Notes under the pieces: generated by a model
Database searches by the model: none
Told to the model about the DNA's origin: nothing
What the model saw: the letters and a program-made list of their open reading frames with translations, nothing else
Position numbers and translations under genes: made by a program
In this document: positions 38,785 to 53,700 of the stretch, piece after piece
How positions within the stretch are numbered: the first letter of the stretch is position 1
Layout of the letters: every line of letters begins with the position of its first letter
Source: Oasisia sp. SBJ-2009
Taxonomy: Eukaryota; Annelida; Polychaeta; Sabellida; Siboglinidae
Assembly (NCBI GenBank): GCA_964017155.1
Contig: OZ024862.1
Coordinates: 560,501-624,500, forward strand
DNA length: 64,000 bases
Direction: 5' to 3'

Positions 38785-41700
38785 ATAGTGAAATAGTGAC
38801 CGCTGCGCTTGCGACTGGCACAATTCGCGCTGTCTTTTCGACCTAAAGAGTTTGCCAAGACGCGCTGTTTATAAAACATAAATACGCGCAAGATGATTAT
38901 AATTGAATGAATTAATTTAATCAAGTATCAAATGTTGGCAAAAATACAGATATAATAGCAACATTGAGGTGGGTCCGACTTGCACATAAGTGCCAAATAG
39001 TGAAATACTGAAAACAATTGAGAGTATACGTGCTTTTATGAGAGAGTGCGCGTGAAGGTACGCGCCCGCAAGTGTTGGCACTTATGTACAAGTCGGGCCC
39101 ACCTCAATTTTGGTATTATAACTGTATCTTTGCCAACATTTGATACTTGATTTTGTTAATTGAATCAATTATAATCATCTTGCGCATATTAATGTTTTAT
39201 ATACAGCGCGTCTTAGCAGACTTGTGAGGTCGAAAAGACAGCGTGGTCGGCATAAACAAACTGTTTATCGCTCATTTCATATGCATAGCGCAGTAACATA
39301 CACCGCTGCGCTTGCGACTGGCACAAATCGCGCTGTCTTTTCGACCTCAAAAGTTTGCCAAGACGCGCTGTTTATGAAACATAACTACGCGCAAGATGAT
39401 TATAATTGAATGAATTAATTTAATCAAGTATCAAATGTTGGCAAAAATACTGATATAATAGCAACATTGAGGTGGGTCCGACTTGTACATAAGTGCCAAA
39501 TAGTGAAATAGTGACCGCTGCGCTTCCGACTGGCACAAATCGCGCTGTCTTTTCGACCTCAAAAGTTTGCCAAGACGCGCTGTTTATAAAACATAAATAC
39601 GCGCAAGATGATTATAATTGAATGAATTAATTTAATCATGTATCAAATGTTGGCAAAAATACTGATATAATAGCAACATTGAGGTGGGTCCGACTTGTAC
39701 ATAAGTGCCAAATAGTGAAATACTAAAAACAAATTGAGAGTATACGTGCTTTTATGAGAGAGTGCGCGTGAAGGTACGCGCCCGCAAGTGTAGGCATTTA
39801 TGTACAAGTCGGGCCCACCTCAATGTTGGTATTATAACTGTATCTTTGCCAACATTTGATACTTGATTTTGTTAACTCTATCAATTATATTCATCTTGCG
39901 CATATTTATGTCTTATATACAGCGCGTCTTAGCAGACTTGTGAGGTCGATAAGACAGCGTGGTCGGCATAAACAAACTGTTTATCGCTCATTTCATATGC
40001 ACAGCGCAGTAACATGCACCGCTGCGCTTGCGACTGGCACAAATCGCGCTGTCTTTTCGACCTCAAAAGTTTGCCAAGACGCGCTGTTTATAAAACATAA
40101 ATACGCGCAAGATGATTATAATTGAATGAATTAATTTAATCAAGTATCAAATGTTGGCAAAAATACTGATATAATAGCAACATTGAGGTGGGTCCGACTT
40201 GTACATAAGTGCCAAATAGTGAAATACTGAAAACAATTGAGAGTATACGTGCTTTTATGAGAGAGTGCGCGTGAAGGTACGCGCCCGCAAGTGTTGGCAC
40301 TTATGTACAAGTCGGGCCCACCTCAATTTTGGTATTATAACTGTATCTTTGCCAACATTTGATACTTGATTTTGTTAAATCAATCAATTATAATCATCTT
40401 GCGCATATTAATGTTTTATATACAGCGCGTCTTAGCAGACTTGTGAGGTCGAAAAGACAGCGTGGTCGGCATAAACAAACTGTTTATCGCTCATTTCATA
40501 TGCACAGCGCAGTAACATGCACCGCTGCGCTTGCGACTGGCACAAATCGCGCTGTCTTTTCGACCTCAAAAGTTTGCCAAGACGCGCTGTTTATAAAACA
40601 TAAATACGCGCAAGATGATTATAATTGAATGAATTAATTTAATCAAGTATCAAATGTTGGCAAAAATACTGATATAATAGCAACATTGAGGTGGGTCCGA
40701 CTTGTACTTAAGTGCCAAATAGTGAAATAGTGACCGCTGCGCTTGCGACTGGCACAAATCGCGCTGTCTTTTCGACCTCAAAAGTTTGCCAAGACGCGCT
40801 GTTTATAAAACATAAATACGCGCAAGATGATTATAATTGAATGAATTAATTTAATCAAGTATCAAATGTTGGCAAAAATACTGATATAATAGCAACATTG
40901 AGGTGGGTCCGACTTGTACATAAGTGCCAAATAGTGAAATACTAAAAACAAATTGAGAGTATACGTGCTTTTATGAGAGAGTGCGCGTGAAGGTACGCGC
41001 CCGCAAGTGTAGGCATTTATGTACAAGTCGGGCCCACCTCAATGTTGGTATTATAACTGTATCTTTGCCAACATTTGATACTTGATTTTGTTAATTCTAT
41101 CAATTATATTCATCTTGCGCATATTTATGTCTTATATACAGCGCGTCTTAGCAGACTTGTGAGGTCGATAAGACAGCGTGGTCGGCATAAACAAACTGTT
41201 TATCGCTCATTTCATATGCACAGCGCAGTAACATGCACCGCTGCGCTTGCGACTGGCACAAATCGCGCTGTCTTTTCGACCTCAAAAGTTTGCCAAGACG
41301 CGCTGTTTATAAAACATAAATACGCGCAAGATGATAATAATTGAATGAATTAATTTAATCAAGTATCAAATGTTGGCAAAAATACTGATATAATAGCAAC
41401 ATTGAGGTGGGTCCGACTTGTACATAAGTGCCAAATAGTGAAATACTGAAAACAATTGAGAGTATACGTGCTTTTATGAGAGAGTGCGCGTGAAGGTACG
41501 CGCCCGCAAGTGTTGGCACTTATGTACAAGTCGGGCCCACCTCAATTTTGGTATTATAACTGTATCTTTGCCAACATTTGATACTTGATTTTGTTAATTC
41601 AATCAATTATAATCATCTTGCGCATATTAATGTTTTATATACAGCGCGTCTTAGCAGACTTGTGAGGTCGAAAAGACAGCGTGGTCGGCATAAACAAACT

Positions 41701-42228
41701 GTTTATCGCTCATTTCATATGCACAGCGCAGTAACATGCACCGCTGCGCTTGCGACTGGCACAAATCGCGCTGTCTTTTCGACCTCAAAAGTTTGCCAAG
41801 ACGCGCTGTTTATAAAACATAAATACGCGCAAGATGATTATAATTGAATGAATTAATTTAATCAAGTATCAAATGTTGGCAAAAATACTGATATAATAGC
41901 AACATTGAGGTGGGTCCGACTTGTACATAAGTGCCAAATAGTGAAATAGTGACCGCTGCGCTTGCGACTGGCACAAATCGCGCTGTCTTTTCGACCTCAA
42001 AAGTTTGCCAAGACGCGCTGTTTATAAAACATAAATACGCGCAAGATGATTATAATTGAATGAATTAATTTAATCAAGTATGAAATGTTGGCAAAAATAC
42101 TGATATAATAGCAACATTGAGGTGGGTCCGACTTGTACATAAGTGCCAAATAGTGAAATACTAAAAACAAATTGAGAGTATACGTGCTTTTATGAGAGAG
42201 TGCGCGTGAAGGTACGCGCCCGCAAGTG

Positions 42229-44242
42229 TAGGCATTTATGTACAAGTCGGGCCCACCTCAATGTTGGTATTATAACTGTATCTTTGCCAACATTTGATAC
42301 TTGATTTTGTTAATTCTATCAATTATATTCATCTTGCGCATATTTATGTTTTATATACAGCGCGTCTTAGCAGACTTGTGAGGTCGATAAGACAGCGTGG
42401 TCGGCATAAACAAACTGTTTATCGCTCATCTCATATGCACAGCGCAGTAACATGCACCGCTGCGCTTGCGACTGGCACAAATCGCGCTGTCTTTTCGACC
42501 TCAAAAGTTTGCCAAGACGCGCTGTTTATAAAACTTAAATACGCGCAAGATGATAATAATTGAATGAATTAATTTAATCAAGTATCAAATGTTGGCAAAA
42601 ATACTGATATAATAGCAACATTGAGGTGGGTCCGACTTGTACATAAGTGCCAAATAGTGAAATACTGAAAACAATTGAGAGTATACGTGCTTTTATGAGA
42701 GAGTGCGCGTGAAGGTACGCGCCCGCAAGTGTTGGCACTTATGTACAAGTCGGGCCCACCTCAATTTTGGTATTATAACTGTATCTTTGCCAACATTTGA
42801 TACTTGATTTTGTTAATTCTATCAATTATACTCATCTTGCGCATATTTATGTTTTATATACAGCGCGTCTTAGCAGACTTTTGAGGTCGAAAAGACAGCG
42901 TGGTCGGCAAAAACAAACTGTTTATCGCCCATTTCATATGCACAGCCCAGTAACATGCACCGCTGCGCTTGCGACTGGCACAAATCGCGCTGTCTTTTCG
43001 ACCTCAAAAGTTTGCCAAGACGCGCTGTTTATAAAACATAAATACGCGCAAGATGATTATAATTGAATGAATTAATTTAATCAAGTATCAAATGTTGGCA
43101 AAAATACTGATATAATAGCAACATTGAGGTGGGTCCGACTTGTACATAAGTGCCAAATAGTGAAATACTAAAAACAAATTGAGAGTATACGTGCTTTTAT
43201 GAGAGAGTGCGCGTGAAGGTACGCGCCCGCAAGTGTAGGCATTTATGTACAAGTCGGGCCCACCTCAATGTTGGTATTATAACTGTATCTTTGCCAACAT
43301 TTGATACTTGATTTTGTTAATTCTATCAATTATATTCATCTTGCGCATATTTATGTTTTATATACAGCGCGTCTTAGCAGACTTGTGAGGTCGATAAGAC
43401 AGCGTGGTCGGCATAAACAAACTGTTTATCGCTCATCTCATATGCACAGCGCAGTAACATGCACCGCTGCGCTTGCGACTGGCACAAATCGCGCTGTCTT
43501 TTCGACCTCAAAAGTTTGCCAAGACGCGCTGTTTATAAAACTTAAATACGCGCAAGATGATAATAATTGAATGAATTAATTTAATCAAGTATCAAATGTT
43601 GGCAAAAATACTGATATAATAGCAACATTGAGGTGGGTCCGACTTGTACATAAGTGCCAAATAGTGAAATACTGAAAACAATTGAGAGTATACGTGCTTT
43701 TATGAGAGAGTGCGCGTGAAGGTACGCGCCCGCAAGTGTTGGCACTTATGTACAAGTCGGGCCCACCTCAATTTTGGTATTATAACTGTATCTTTGCCAA
43801 CATTTGATACTTGATTTTGTTAATTCTATCAATTATACTCATCTTGCGCATATTTATGTTTTATATACAGCGCGTCTTAGCAGACTTTTGAGGTCGAAAA
43901 GACAGCGTGGTCGGCAAAAACAAACTGTTTATCGCCCATTTCATATGCACAGCCCAGTAACATGCACCGCTGCGCTTGCGACTGGCACAAATCGCGCTGT
44001 CTTTTCGACCTCAAAAGTTTGCCAAGACGCGCTGTTTATAAAACATAAATACGCGCAAGATGATTATAATTGAATGAATTAATTTAATCAAGTATCAAAT
44101 GTTGGCAAAAAATAGTGATATAATAGCAACATTGAGGTGGGTCCGACTTGTACATAAGTGCCAAATAGTGAAATAGTGACCGCTGCGCTTGCGACTGGCA
44201 CAATTCGCGCTGTCTTTTCGACCTAAAGAGTTTGCCAAGACG
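42229..44242. repeat. Tandem duplication of A-C pair, period 1007 bp
   Basis: Copy 1 (42229-43235) and copy 2 (43236-44242) both consist of an A with CGCTCATCTC and AAACTTAAATAC followed by a C. The C of copy 1 runs straight into an A rather than into S*. This junction coincides with the boundary of the 8535-bp duplication, so it is the likely crossover product that created it. Confidence 0.84.
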
Positions 44243-47200
44243 CGCTGTTTATAAAACATAAATACGCGCAAGATGATTATAATTGAATGAATTAATTTAA
44301 TCAAGTATCAAATGTTGGCAAAAATACAGATATAATAGCAACATTGAGGTGGGTCCGACTTGCACATAAGTGCCAAATAGTGAAATACTGAAAACAATTG
44401 AGAGTATACGTGCTTTTATGAGAGAGTGCGCGTGAAGGTACGCGCCCGCAAGTGTTGGCACTTATGTACAAGTCGGGCCCACCTCAATTTTGGTATTATA
44501 ACTGTATCTTTGCCAACATTTGATACTTGATTTTGTTAATTGAATCAATTATAATCATCTTGCGCATATTAATGTTTTATATACAGCGCGTCTTAGCAGA
44601 CTTGTGAGGTCGAAAAGACAGCGTGGTCGGCATAAACAAACTGTTTATCGCTCATTTCATATGCATAGCGCAGTAACATACACCGCTGCGCTTGCGACTG
44701 GCACAAATCGCGCTGTCTTTTCGACCTCAAAAGTTTGCCAAGACGCGCTGTTTATGAAACATAAATACGCGCAAGATGATTATAATTGAATGAATTAATT
44801 TAATCAAGTATCAAATGTTGGCAAAAATACTGATATAATAGCAACATTGAGGTGGGTCCGACTTGTACATAAGTGCCAAATAGTGAAATAGTGACCGCTG
44901 CGCTTCCGACTGGCACAAATCGCGCTGTCTTTTCGACCTCAAAAGTTTGCCAAGACGCGCTGTTTATAAAACATAAATACGCGCAAGATGATTATAATTG
45001 AATGAATTAATTTAATCAAGTATCAAATGTTGGCAAAAATACTGATATAATAGCAACATTGAGGTGGGTCCGACTTGTACATAAGTGCCAAATAGTGAAA
45101 TACTAAAAACAAATTGAGAGTATACGTGCTTTTATGAGAGAGTGCGCGTGAAGGTACGCGCCCGCAAGTGTAGGCATTTATGTACAAGTCGGGCCCACCT
45201 CAATGTTGGTATTATAACTGTATCTTTGCCAACATTTGATACTTGATTTTGTTAATTCTATCAATTATATTCATCTTGCGCATATTTATGTCTTATATAC
45301 AGCGCGTCTTAGCAGACTTGTGAGGTCGATAAGACAGCGTGGTCGGCATAAACAAACTGTTTATCGCTCATTTCATATGCACAGCGCAGTAACATGCACC
45401 GCTGCGCTTGCGACTGGCACAAATCGCGCTGTCTTTTCGACCTCAAAAGTTTGCCAAGACGCGCTGTTTATAAAACATAAATACGCGCAAGATGATTATA
45501 ATTGAATGAATTAATTTAATCAAGTATCAAATGTTGGCAAAAATACTGATATAATAGCAACATTGAGGTGGGTCCGACTTGTACATAAGTGCCAAATAGT
45601 GAAATACTGAAAACAATTGAGAGTATACGTGCTTTTATGAGAGAGTGCGCGTGAAGGTACGCGCCCGCAAGTGTTGGCACTTATGTACAAGTCGGGCCCA
45701 CCTCAATTTTGGTATTATAACTGTATCTTTGCCAACATTTGATACTTGATTTTGTTAAATCAATCAATTATAATCATCTTGCGCATATTAATGTTTTATA
45801 TACAGCGCGTCTTAGCAGACTTGTGAGGTCGAAAAGACAGCGTGGTCGGCATAAACAAACTGTTTATCGCTCATTTCATATGCACAGCGCAGTAACATGC
45901 ACCGCTGCGCTTGCGACTGGCACAAATCGCGCTGTCTTTTCGACCTCAAAAGTTTGCCAAGACGCGCTGTTTATAAAACATAAATACGCGCAAGATGATT
46001 ATAATTGAATGAATTAATTTAATCAAGTATCAAATGTTGGCAAAAATACTGATATAATAGCAACATTGAGGTGGGTCCGACTTGTACTTAAGTGCCAAAT
46101 AGTGAAATAGTGACCGCTGCGCTTGCGACTGGCACAAATCGCGCTGTCTTTTCGACCTCAAAAGTTTGCCAAGACGCGCTGTTTATAAAACATAAATACG
46201 CGCAAGATGATTATAATTGAATGAATTAATTTAATCAAGTATCAAATGTTGGCAAAAATACTGATATAATAGCAACATTGAGGTGGGTCCGACTTGTACA
46301 TAAGTGCCAAATAGTGAAATACTAAAAACAAATTGAGAGTATACGTGCTTTTATGAGAGAGTGCGCGTGAAGGTACGCGCCCGCAAGTGTAGGCATTTAT
46401 GTACAAGTCGGGCCCACCTCAATGTTGGTATTATAACTGTATCTTTGCCAACATTTGATACTTGATTTTGTTAATTCTATCAATTATATTCATCTTGCGC
46501 ATATTTATGTCTTATATACAGCGCGTCTTAGCAGACTTGTGAGGTCGATAAGACAGCGTGGTCGGCATAAACAAACTGTTTATCGCTCATTTCATATGCA
46601 CAGCGCAGTAACATGCACCGCTGCGCTTGCGACTGGCACAAATCGCGCTGTCTTTTCGACCTCAAAAGTTTGCCAAGACGCGCTGTTTATAAAACATAAA
46701 TACGCGCAAGATGATAATAATTGAATGAATTAATTTAATCAAGTATCAAATATTGGCAAAAATACTGATATAATAGCAACATTGAGGTGGGTCCGACTTG
46801 TACATAAGTGCCAAATAGTGAAATACTGAAAACAAATTGAGAGTATACGTGCTTTTATGAGAGAGTGCGCGTGAAGGTACGCCCCCGCAAGTGTAGGCAT
46901 TTATGTACAAGTCGGGCCCACCTCAATGTTGGTATTATAACTGTATCTTTGCCAACATTTGATACTTGATTTTGTTAATTCTATCAATTATATTCATCTT
47001 GCGCATGTTTATGTTTTATATACAGCGCGTCTTAGCAGACTTTTGAGGTCGAAAAGACAGCGTGGTCGGCAAAAACAAACTGTTTATCGCCCATTTCATA
47101 TGCACAGCCCAGTAACATGCACCGCTGCGCTTGCGACTGGCACAAATCGCGCTGTCTTTTCGACCTCAAAAGTTTGCCAAGACGCGCTGTTTATAAAACA

Positions 47201-50200
47201 TAAATACGCGCAAGATGATTATAATTGAATGAATTAATTTAATCAAGTATCAAATGTTGGCAAAAAATAGTGATATAATAGCAACATTGAGGTGGGTCCG
47301 ACTTGTACATAAGTGCCAAATAGTGAAATAGTGACCGCTGCGCTTGCGACTGGCACAATTCGCGCTGTCTTTTCGACCTAAAGAGTTTGCCAAGACGCGC
47401 TGTTTATAAAACATAAATACGCGCAAGATGATTATAATTGAATGAATTAATTTAATCAAGTATCAAATGTTGGCAAAAATACAGATATAATAGCAACATT
47501 GAGGTGGGTCCGACTTGCACATAAGTGCCAAATAGTGAAATACTGAAAACAATTGAGAGTATACGTGCTTTTATGAGAGAGTGCGCGTGAAGGTACGCGC
47601 CCGCAAGTGTTGGCACTTATGTACAAGTCGGGCCCACCTCAATTTTGGTATTATAACTGTATCTTTGCCAACATTTGATACTTGATTTTGTTAATTGAAT
47701 CAATTATAATCATCTTGCGCATATTAATGTTTTATATACAGCGCGTCTTAGCAGACTTGTGAGGTCGAAAAGACAGCGTGGTCGGCATAAACAAACTGTT
47801 TATCGCTCATTTCATATGCATAGCGCAGTAACATACACCGCTGCGCTTGCGACTGGCACAAATCGCGCTGTCTTTTCGACCTCAAAAGTTTGCCAAGACG
47901 CGCTGTTTATGAAACATAACTACGCGCAAGATGATTATAATTGAATGAATTAATTTAATCAAGTATCAAATGTTGGCAAAAATACTGATATAATAGCAAC
48001 ATTGAGGTGGGTCCGACTTGTACATAAGTGCCAAATAGTGAAATAGTGACCGCTGCGCTTCCGACTGGCACAAATCGCGCTGTCTTTTCGACCTCAAAAG
48101 TTTGCCAAGACGCGCTGTTTATAAAACATAAATACGCGCAAGATGATTATAATTGAATGAATTAATTTAATCATGTATCAAATGTTGGCAAAAATACTGA
48201 TATAATAGCAACATTGAGGTGGGTCCGACTTGTACATAAGTGCCAAATAGTGAAATACTAAAAACAAATTGAGAGTATACGTGCTTTTATGAGAGAGTGC
48301 GCGTGAAGGTACGCGCCCGCAAGTGTAGGCATTTATGTACAAGTCGGGCCCACCTCAATGTTGGTATTATAACTGTATCTTTGCCAACATTTGATACTTG
48401 ATTTTGTTAACTCTATCAATTATATTCATCTTGCGCATATTTATGTCTTATATACAGCGCGTCTTAGCAGACTTGTGAGGTCGATAAGACAGCGTGGTCG
48501 GCATAAACAAACTGTTTATCGCTCATTTCATATGCACAGCGCAGTAACATGCACCGCTGCGCTTGCGACTGGCACAAATCGCGCTGTCTTTTCGACCTCA
48601 AAAGTTTGCCAAGACGCGCTGTTTATAAAACATAAATACGCGCAAGATGATTATAATTGAATGAATTAATTTAATCAAGTATCAAATGTTGGCAAAAATA
48701 CTGATATAATAGCAACATTGAGGTGGGTCCGACTTGTACATAAGTGCCAAATAGTGAAATACTGAAAACAATTGAGAGTATACGTGCTTTTATGAGAGAG
48801 TGCGCGTGAAGGTACGCGCCCGCAAGTGTTGGCACTTATGTACAAGTCGGGCCCACCTCAATTTTGGTATTATAACTGTATCTTTGCCAACATTTGATAC
48901 TTGATTTTGTTAAATCAATCAATTATAATCATCTTGCGCATATTAATGTTTTATATACAGCGCGTCTTAGCAGACTTGTGAGGTCGAAAAGACAGCGTGG
49001 TCGGCATAAACAAACTGTTTATCGCTCATTTCATATGCACAGCGCAGTAACATGCACCGCTGCGCTTGCGACTGGCACAAATCGCGCTGTCTTTTCGACC
49101 TCAAAAGTTTGCCAAGACGCGCTGTTTATAAAACATAAATACGCGCAAGATGATTATAATTGAATGAATTAATTTAATCAAGTATCAAATGTTGGCAAAA
49201 ATACTGATATAATAGCAACATTGAGGTGGGTCCGACTTGTACTTAAGTGCCAAATAGTGAAATAGTGACCGCTGCGCTTGCGACTGGCACAAATCGCGCT
49301 GTCTTTTCGACCTCAAAAGTTTGCCAAGACGCGCTGTTTATAAAACATAAATACGCGCAAGATGATTATAATTGAATGAATTAATTTAATCAAGTATCAA
49401 ATGTTGGCAAAAATACTGATATAATAGCAACATTGAGGTGGGTCCGACTTGTACATAAGTGCCAAATAGTGAAATACTAAAAACAAATTGAGAGTATACG
49501 TGCTTTTATGAGAGAGTGCGCGTGAAGGTACGCGCCCGCAAGTGTAGGCATTTATGTACAAGTCGGGCCCACCTCAATGTTGGTATTATAACTGTATCTT
49601 TGCCAACATTTGATACTTGATTTTGTTAATTCTATCAATTATATTCATCTTGCGCATATTTATGTCTTATATACAGCGCGTCTTAGCAGACTTGTGAGGT
49701 CGATAAGACAGCGTGGTCGGCATAAACAAACTGTTTATCGCTCATTTCATATGCACAGCGCAGTAACATGCACCGCTGCGCTTGCGACTGGCACAAATCG
49801 CGCTGTCTTTTCGACCTCAAAAGTTTGCCAAGACGCGCTGTTTATAAAACATAAATACGCGCAAGATGATAATAATTGAATGAATTAATTTAATCAAGTA
49901 TCAAATGTTGGCAAAAATACTGATATAATAGCAACATTGAGGTGGGTCCGACTTGTACATAAGTGCCAAATAGTGAAATACTGAAAACAATTGAGAGTAT
50001 ACGTGCTTTTATGAGAGAGTGCGCGTGAAGGTACGCGCCCGCAAGTGTTGGCACTTATGTACAAGTCGGGCCCACCTCAATTTTGGTATTATAACTGTAT
50101 CTTTGCCAACATTTGATACTTGATTTTGTTAATTCAATCAATTATAATCATCTTGCGCATATTAATGTTTTATATACAGCGCGTCTTAGCAGACTTGTGA

Positions 50201-50763
50201 GGTCGAAAAGACAGCGTGGTCGGCATAAACAAACTGTTTATCGCTCATTTCATATGCACAGCGCAGTAACATGCACCGCTGCGCTTGCGACTGGCACAAA
50301 TCGCGCTGTCTTTTCGACCTCAAAAGTTTGCCAAGACGCGCTGTTTATAAAACATAAATACGCGCAAGATGATTATAATTGAATGAATTAATTTAATCAA
50401 GTATCAAATGTTGGCAAAAATACTGATATAATAGCAACATTGAGGTGGGTCCGACTTGTACATAAGTGCCAAATAGTGAAATAGTGACCGCTGCGCTTGC
50501 GACTGGCACAAATCGCGCTGTCTTTTCGACCTCAAAAGTTTGCCAAGACGCGCTGTTTATAAAACATAAATACGCGCAAGATGATTATAATTGAATGAAT
50601 TAATTTAATCAAGTATCAAATGTTGGCAAAAATACTGATATAATAGCAACATTGAGGTGGGTCCGACTTGTACATAAGTGCCAAATAGTGAAATACTAAA
50701 AACAAATTGAGAGTATACGTGCTTTTATGAGAGAGTGCGCGTGAAGGTACGCGCCCGCAAGTG
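43236..50763. repeat. Array segment 5: layout
   Basis: The order by anchor is: 43301 A, 43804 C, S*, 44520 B', S, 45236 A, 45739 B, S, 46455 A, 46959 D/C hybrid, S*, 47675 B', S, 48391 A, 48894 B, S, 49610 A, 50113 B, S. This segment is a second copy of 34701-42065, offset by 8535 bp, including rare shared changes such as ATCATGTATC (near 39636 and 48171) and TTAACTCTATC after anchors 39856 and 48391. Confidence 0.88.
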
Positions 50764-53700
50764 TAGGCATTTATGTACAAGTCGGGCCCACCTCAATGTT
50801 GGTATTATAACTGTATCTTTGCCAACATTTGATACTTGATTTTGTTAATTCTATCAATTATATTCATCTTGTGCATATTTATGTTTTATATACAGCGCGT
50901 CTTAGCAGACTTGTGAGGTCGATAAGACAGCGTGGTCGGCATAAACAAACTGTTTATCGCTCATTTCATATGCACAGCGCAGTAACATGCACCGCTGCGC
51001 TTGCGACTGGCACAAATCGCGCTGTCTTTTCGACCTCAAAAGTTTGCCAAGACGCGCTGTTTATAAAACATAAATACGCGCAAGATGATAATAATTGAAT
51101 GAATTAATTTAATCAAGTATCAAATATTGGCAAAAATACTGATATAATAGCAACATTGAGGTGGGTCCGACTTGTACATAAGTGCCAAATAGTGAAATAC
51201 TGAAAACAAATTGAGAGTATACGTGCTTTTATGAGAGAGTGCGCGTGAAGGTACGCCCCCGCAAGTGTAGGCATTTATGTACAAGTCGGGCCCACCTCAA
51301 TGTTGGTATTATAACTGTATCTTTGCCAACATTTGATACTTGATTTTGTTAATTCTATCAATTATATTCATCTTGCGCATGTTTATGTTTTATATACAGC
51401 GCGTCTTTGCAGACTTTTGAGGTCGAAAAGACAGCGTGGTCGGCATAAACAAACTGTTTATCGCCCATTTCATATGCACAGCCCAGTAACATGCACCGCT
51501 GCGCTTGCGACTGGCACAAATCGCGCTGTCTTTTCGACCTCAAAAGTTTGCCAAGACGCGCTGTTTATAAAACATAAATACGCGCAAGATGATTATAATT
51601 GAATGAATTAATTTAATCAAGTATCAAATGTTGGCAAAAAATACTGATATAATAGCAACATTGAGGTGGGTCCGACTTGTACATAAGTGCCAAATAGTGA
51701 AATAGTGACCGCTGCGCTTGCGACTGGCACAAATCGCGCTGTCTTTTCGACCTAAACAGTTTGCCAAGACGCGCTGTTTATAAAACATAAATACGCGCAA
51801 GATGATTATAATTGAATGAATTAATTTAATCAAGTATCAAATTTTGGCAAAAATACAGATATAACAGCAACATTGAGGTGGGTCCGACTTGCACATAAGT
51901 GCCAAAGAGTGAAATACTGAAAACAATTGAGAGTATACGTGCTTTTATGAGAGAGTGCGCGTGAAGGTACGCGCCCGCAAGTGTTGGCACTTATGTACAA
52001 GTCGGGCCCACCTCAATTTTGGTATTATAACTGTATCTTTGCCAACATTTGATACTTGATTTTGTTAATTCAATCAATTATAATCATCTTGCGCATATTA
52101 ATGTTTTATATATAGCGCGTCTTAGCAGACTTGTGAGGTCGAAAAGACAGCGTGGTCGGCATAAACAAACTGTTTATCGCTCATTTCATATGCACAGCGC
52201 AGTAACATGCACCGCTGCGCTTGCGACTGGCACAAATCGCGCTGTCTTTTCGACCTCAAAAGTTTGCCAAGACGCGCTGTTTATAAAACATAAATACGCG
52301 CAAGATGATTATAATTGAATGAATTAATTTAATCAAGTATCAAATGTTGGCAAAAATACTGATATAATAGCAACATTGAGGTGGGTCCGACTTGTACATA
52401 AGTGCCAAATAGTGAAATAGTGACCGCTGCGCTTGCGACTGGCACAAATCGCGCTGTCTTTTCGACCTCAAAAGTTTGCCAAGACGCGCTGTTTATAAAA
52501 CATAAATACGCGCAAGATGATTATAATTGAATGAATTAATTTAATCAAGTATCAAATGTTGGCAAAAATACTGATATAATAGCAACATTGAGGTGGGTCC
52601 GACTTGTACATAAGTGCCAAATAGTGAAATACTAAAAACAAATTGAGAGTATACGTGCTTTTATGAGAGAGTGCGCGTGAAGGTACGCGCCCGCAAGTGT
52701 AGGCATTTATGTACAAGTCGGGCCCACCTCAATGTTGGTATTATAACTGTATCTTTGCCAACATTTGATACTTGATTTTGTTAATTCTATCAATTATATT
52801 CATCTTGCGCATATTTATGTCTTATATACAGCGCGTCTTAGCAGACTTGTGAGGTCGATAAGACAGCGTGGTCGGCATAAACAAACTGTTTATCGCTCAT
52901 TTCATATGCACAGCGCAGTAACATGCACCGCTGCGCTTGCGACTGGCACAAATCGCGCTGTCTTTTCGACCTCAAAAGTTTGCCAAGACGCGCTGTTTAT
53001 AAAACATAAATACGCGCAAGATGATAATAATTGAATGAATTAATTTAATCAAGTATCAAATATTGGCAAAAATACTGATATAATAGCAACATTGAGGTGG
53101 GTCCGACTTGTACATAAGTGCCAAATAGTGAAATACTGAAAACAAATTGAGAGTATACGTGCTTTTATGAGAGAGTGCGCGTGAAGGTACGCCCCCGCAA
53201 GTGTAGGCATTTATGTACAAGTCGGGCCCACCTCAATGTTGGTATTATAACTGTATCTTTGCCAACATTTGATACTTGATTTTGTTAATTCTATCAATTA
53301 TATTCATCTTGCGCATGTTTATGTTTTATATACAGCGCGTCTTAGCAGACTTTTGAGGTCGAAAAGACAGCGTGGTCGGCAAAAACAAACTGTTTATCGC
53401 CCATTTCATATGCACAGCCCAGTAACATGCACCGCTGCGCTTGCGACTGGCACAAATCGCGCTGTCTTTTCGACCTCAAAAGTTTGCCAAGACGCGCTGT
53501 TTATAAAACATAAATACGCGCAAGATGATTATAATTGAATGAATTAATTTAATCAAGTATCAAATGTTGGCAAAAAATAGTGATATAATAGCAACATTGA
53601 GGTGGGTCCGACTTGTACATAAGTGCCAAATAGTGAAATAGTGACCGCTGCGCTTGCGACTGGCACAATTCGCGCTGTCTTTTCGACCTAAAGAGTTTGC

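Larger units (their letters stand above)
30328..43235. repeat. Array segment 4: layout
   Basis: The order by anchor is: 30393 A, 30896 C, S*, 31612 B', S, 32328 A, 32831 B, S, 33547 A, 34050 B, S, 34766 A, 35269 C, S*, 35985 B', S, 36701 A, 37204 B, S, 37920 A, 38424 D/C hybrid, S*, 39140 B', S, 39856 A, 40359 B, S, 41075 A, 41578 B, S, 42294 A, 42797 C. Three related blocks beginning near 30328, 34701 and 37855 share S*-B'-S-A-B-S. Confidence 0.88.
34701..50600. repeat. Segmental tandem duplication, period 8535 bp
   Basis: Copy 1 is 34701-43235 and copy 2 starts immediately at 43236 and can be followed to about 50600. Fourteen successive anchors (34766 to 41578) recur at exactly +8535. The only differences I noticed are the CTGATTATC change near 38041 (absent near 46576) and the GTATGAAATG/GTATCAAATG difference near 42079 and 50614. 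This is one of the longest and cleanest duplications in the window. Confidence 0.87.
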
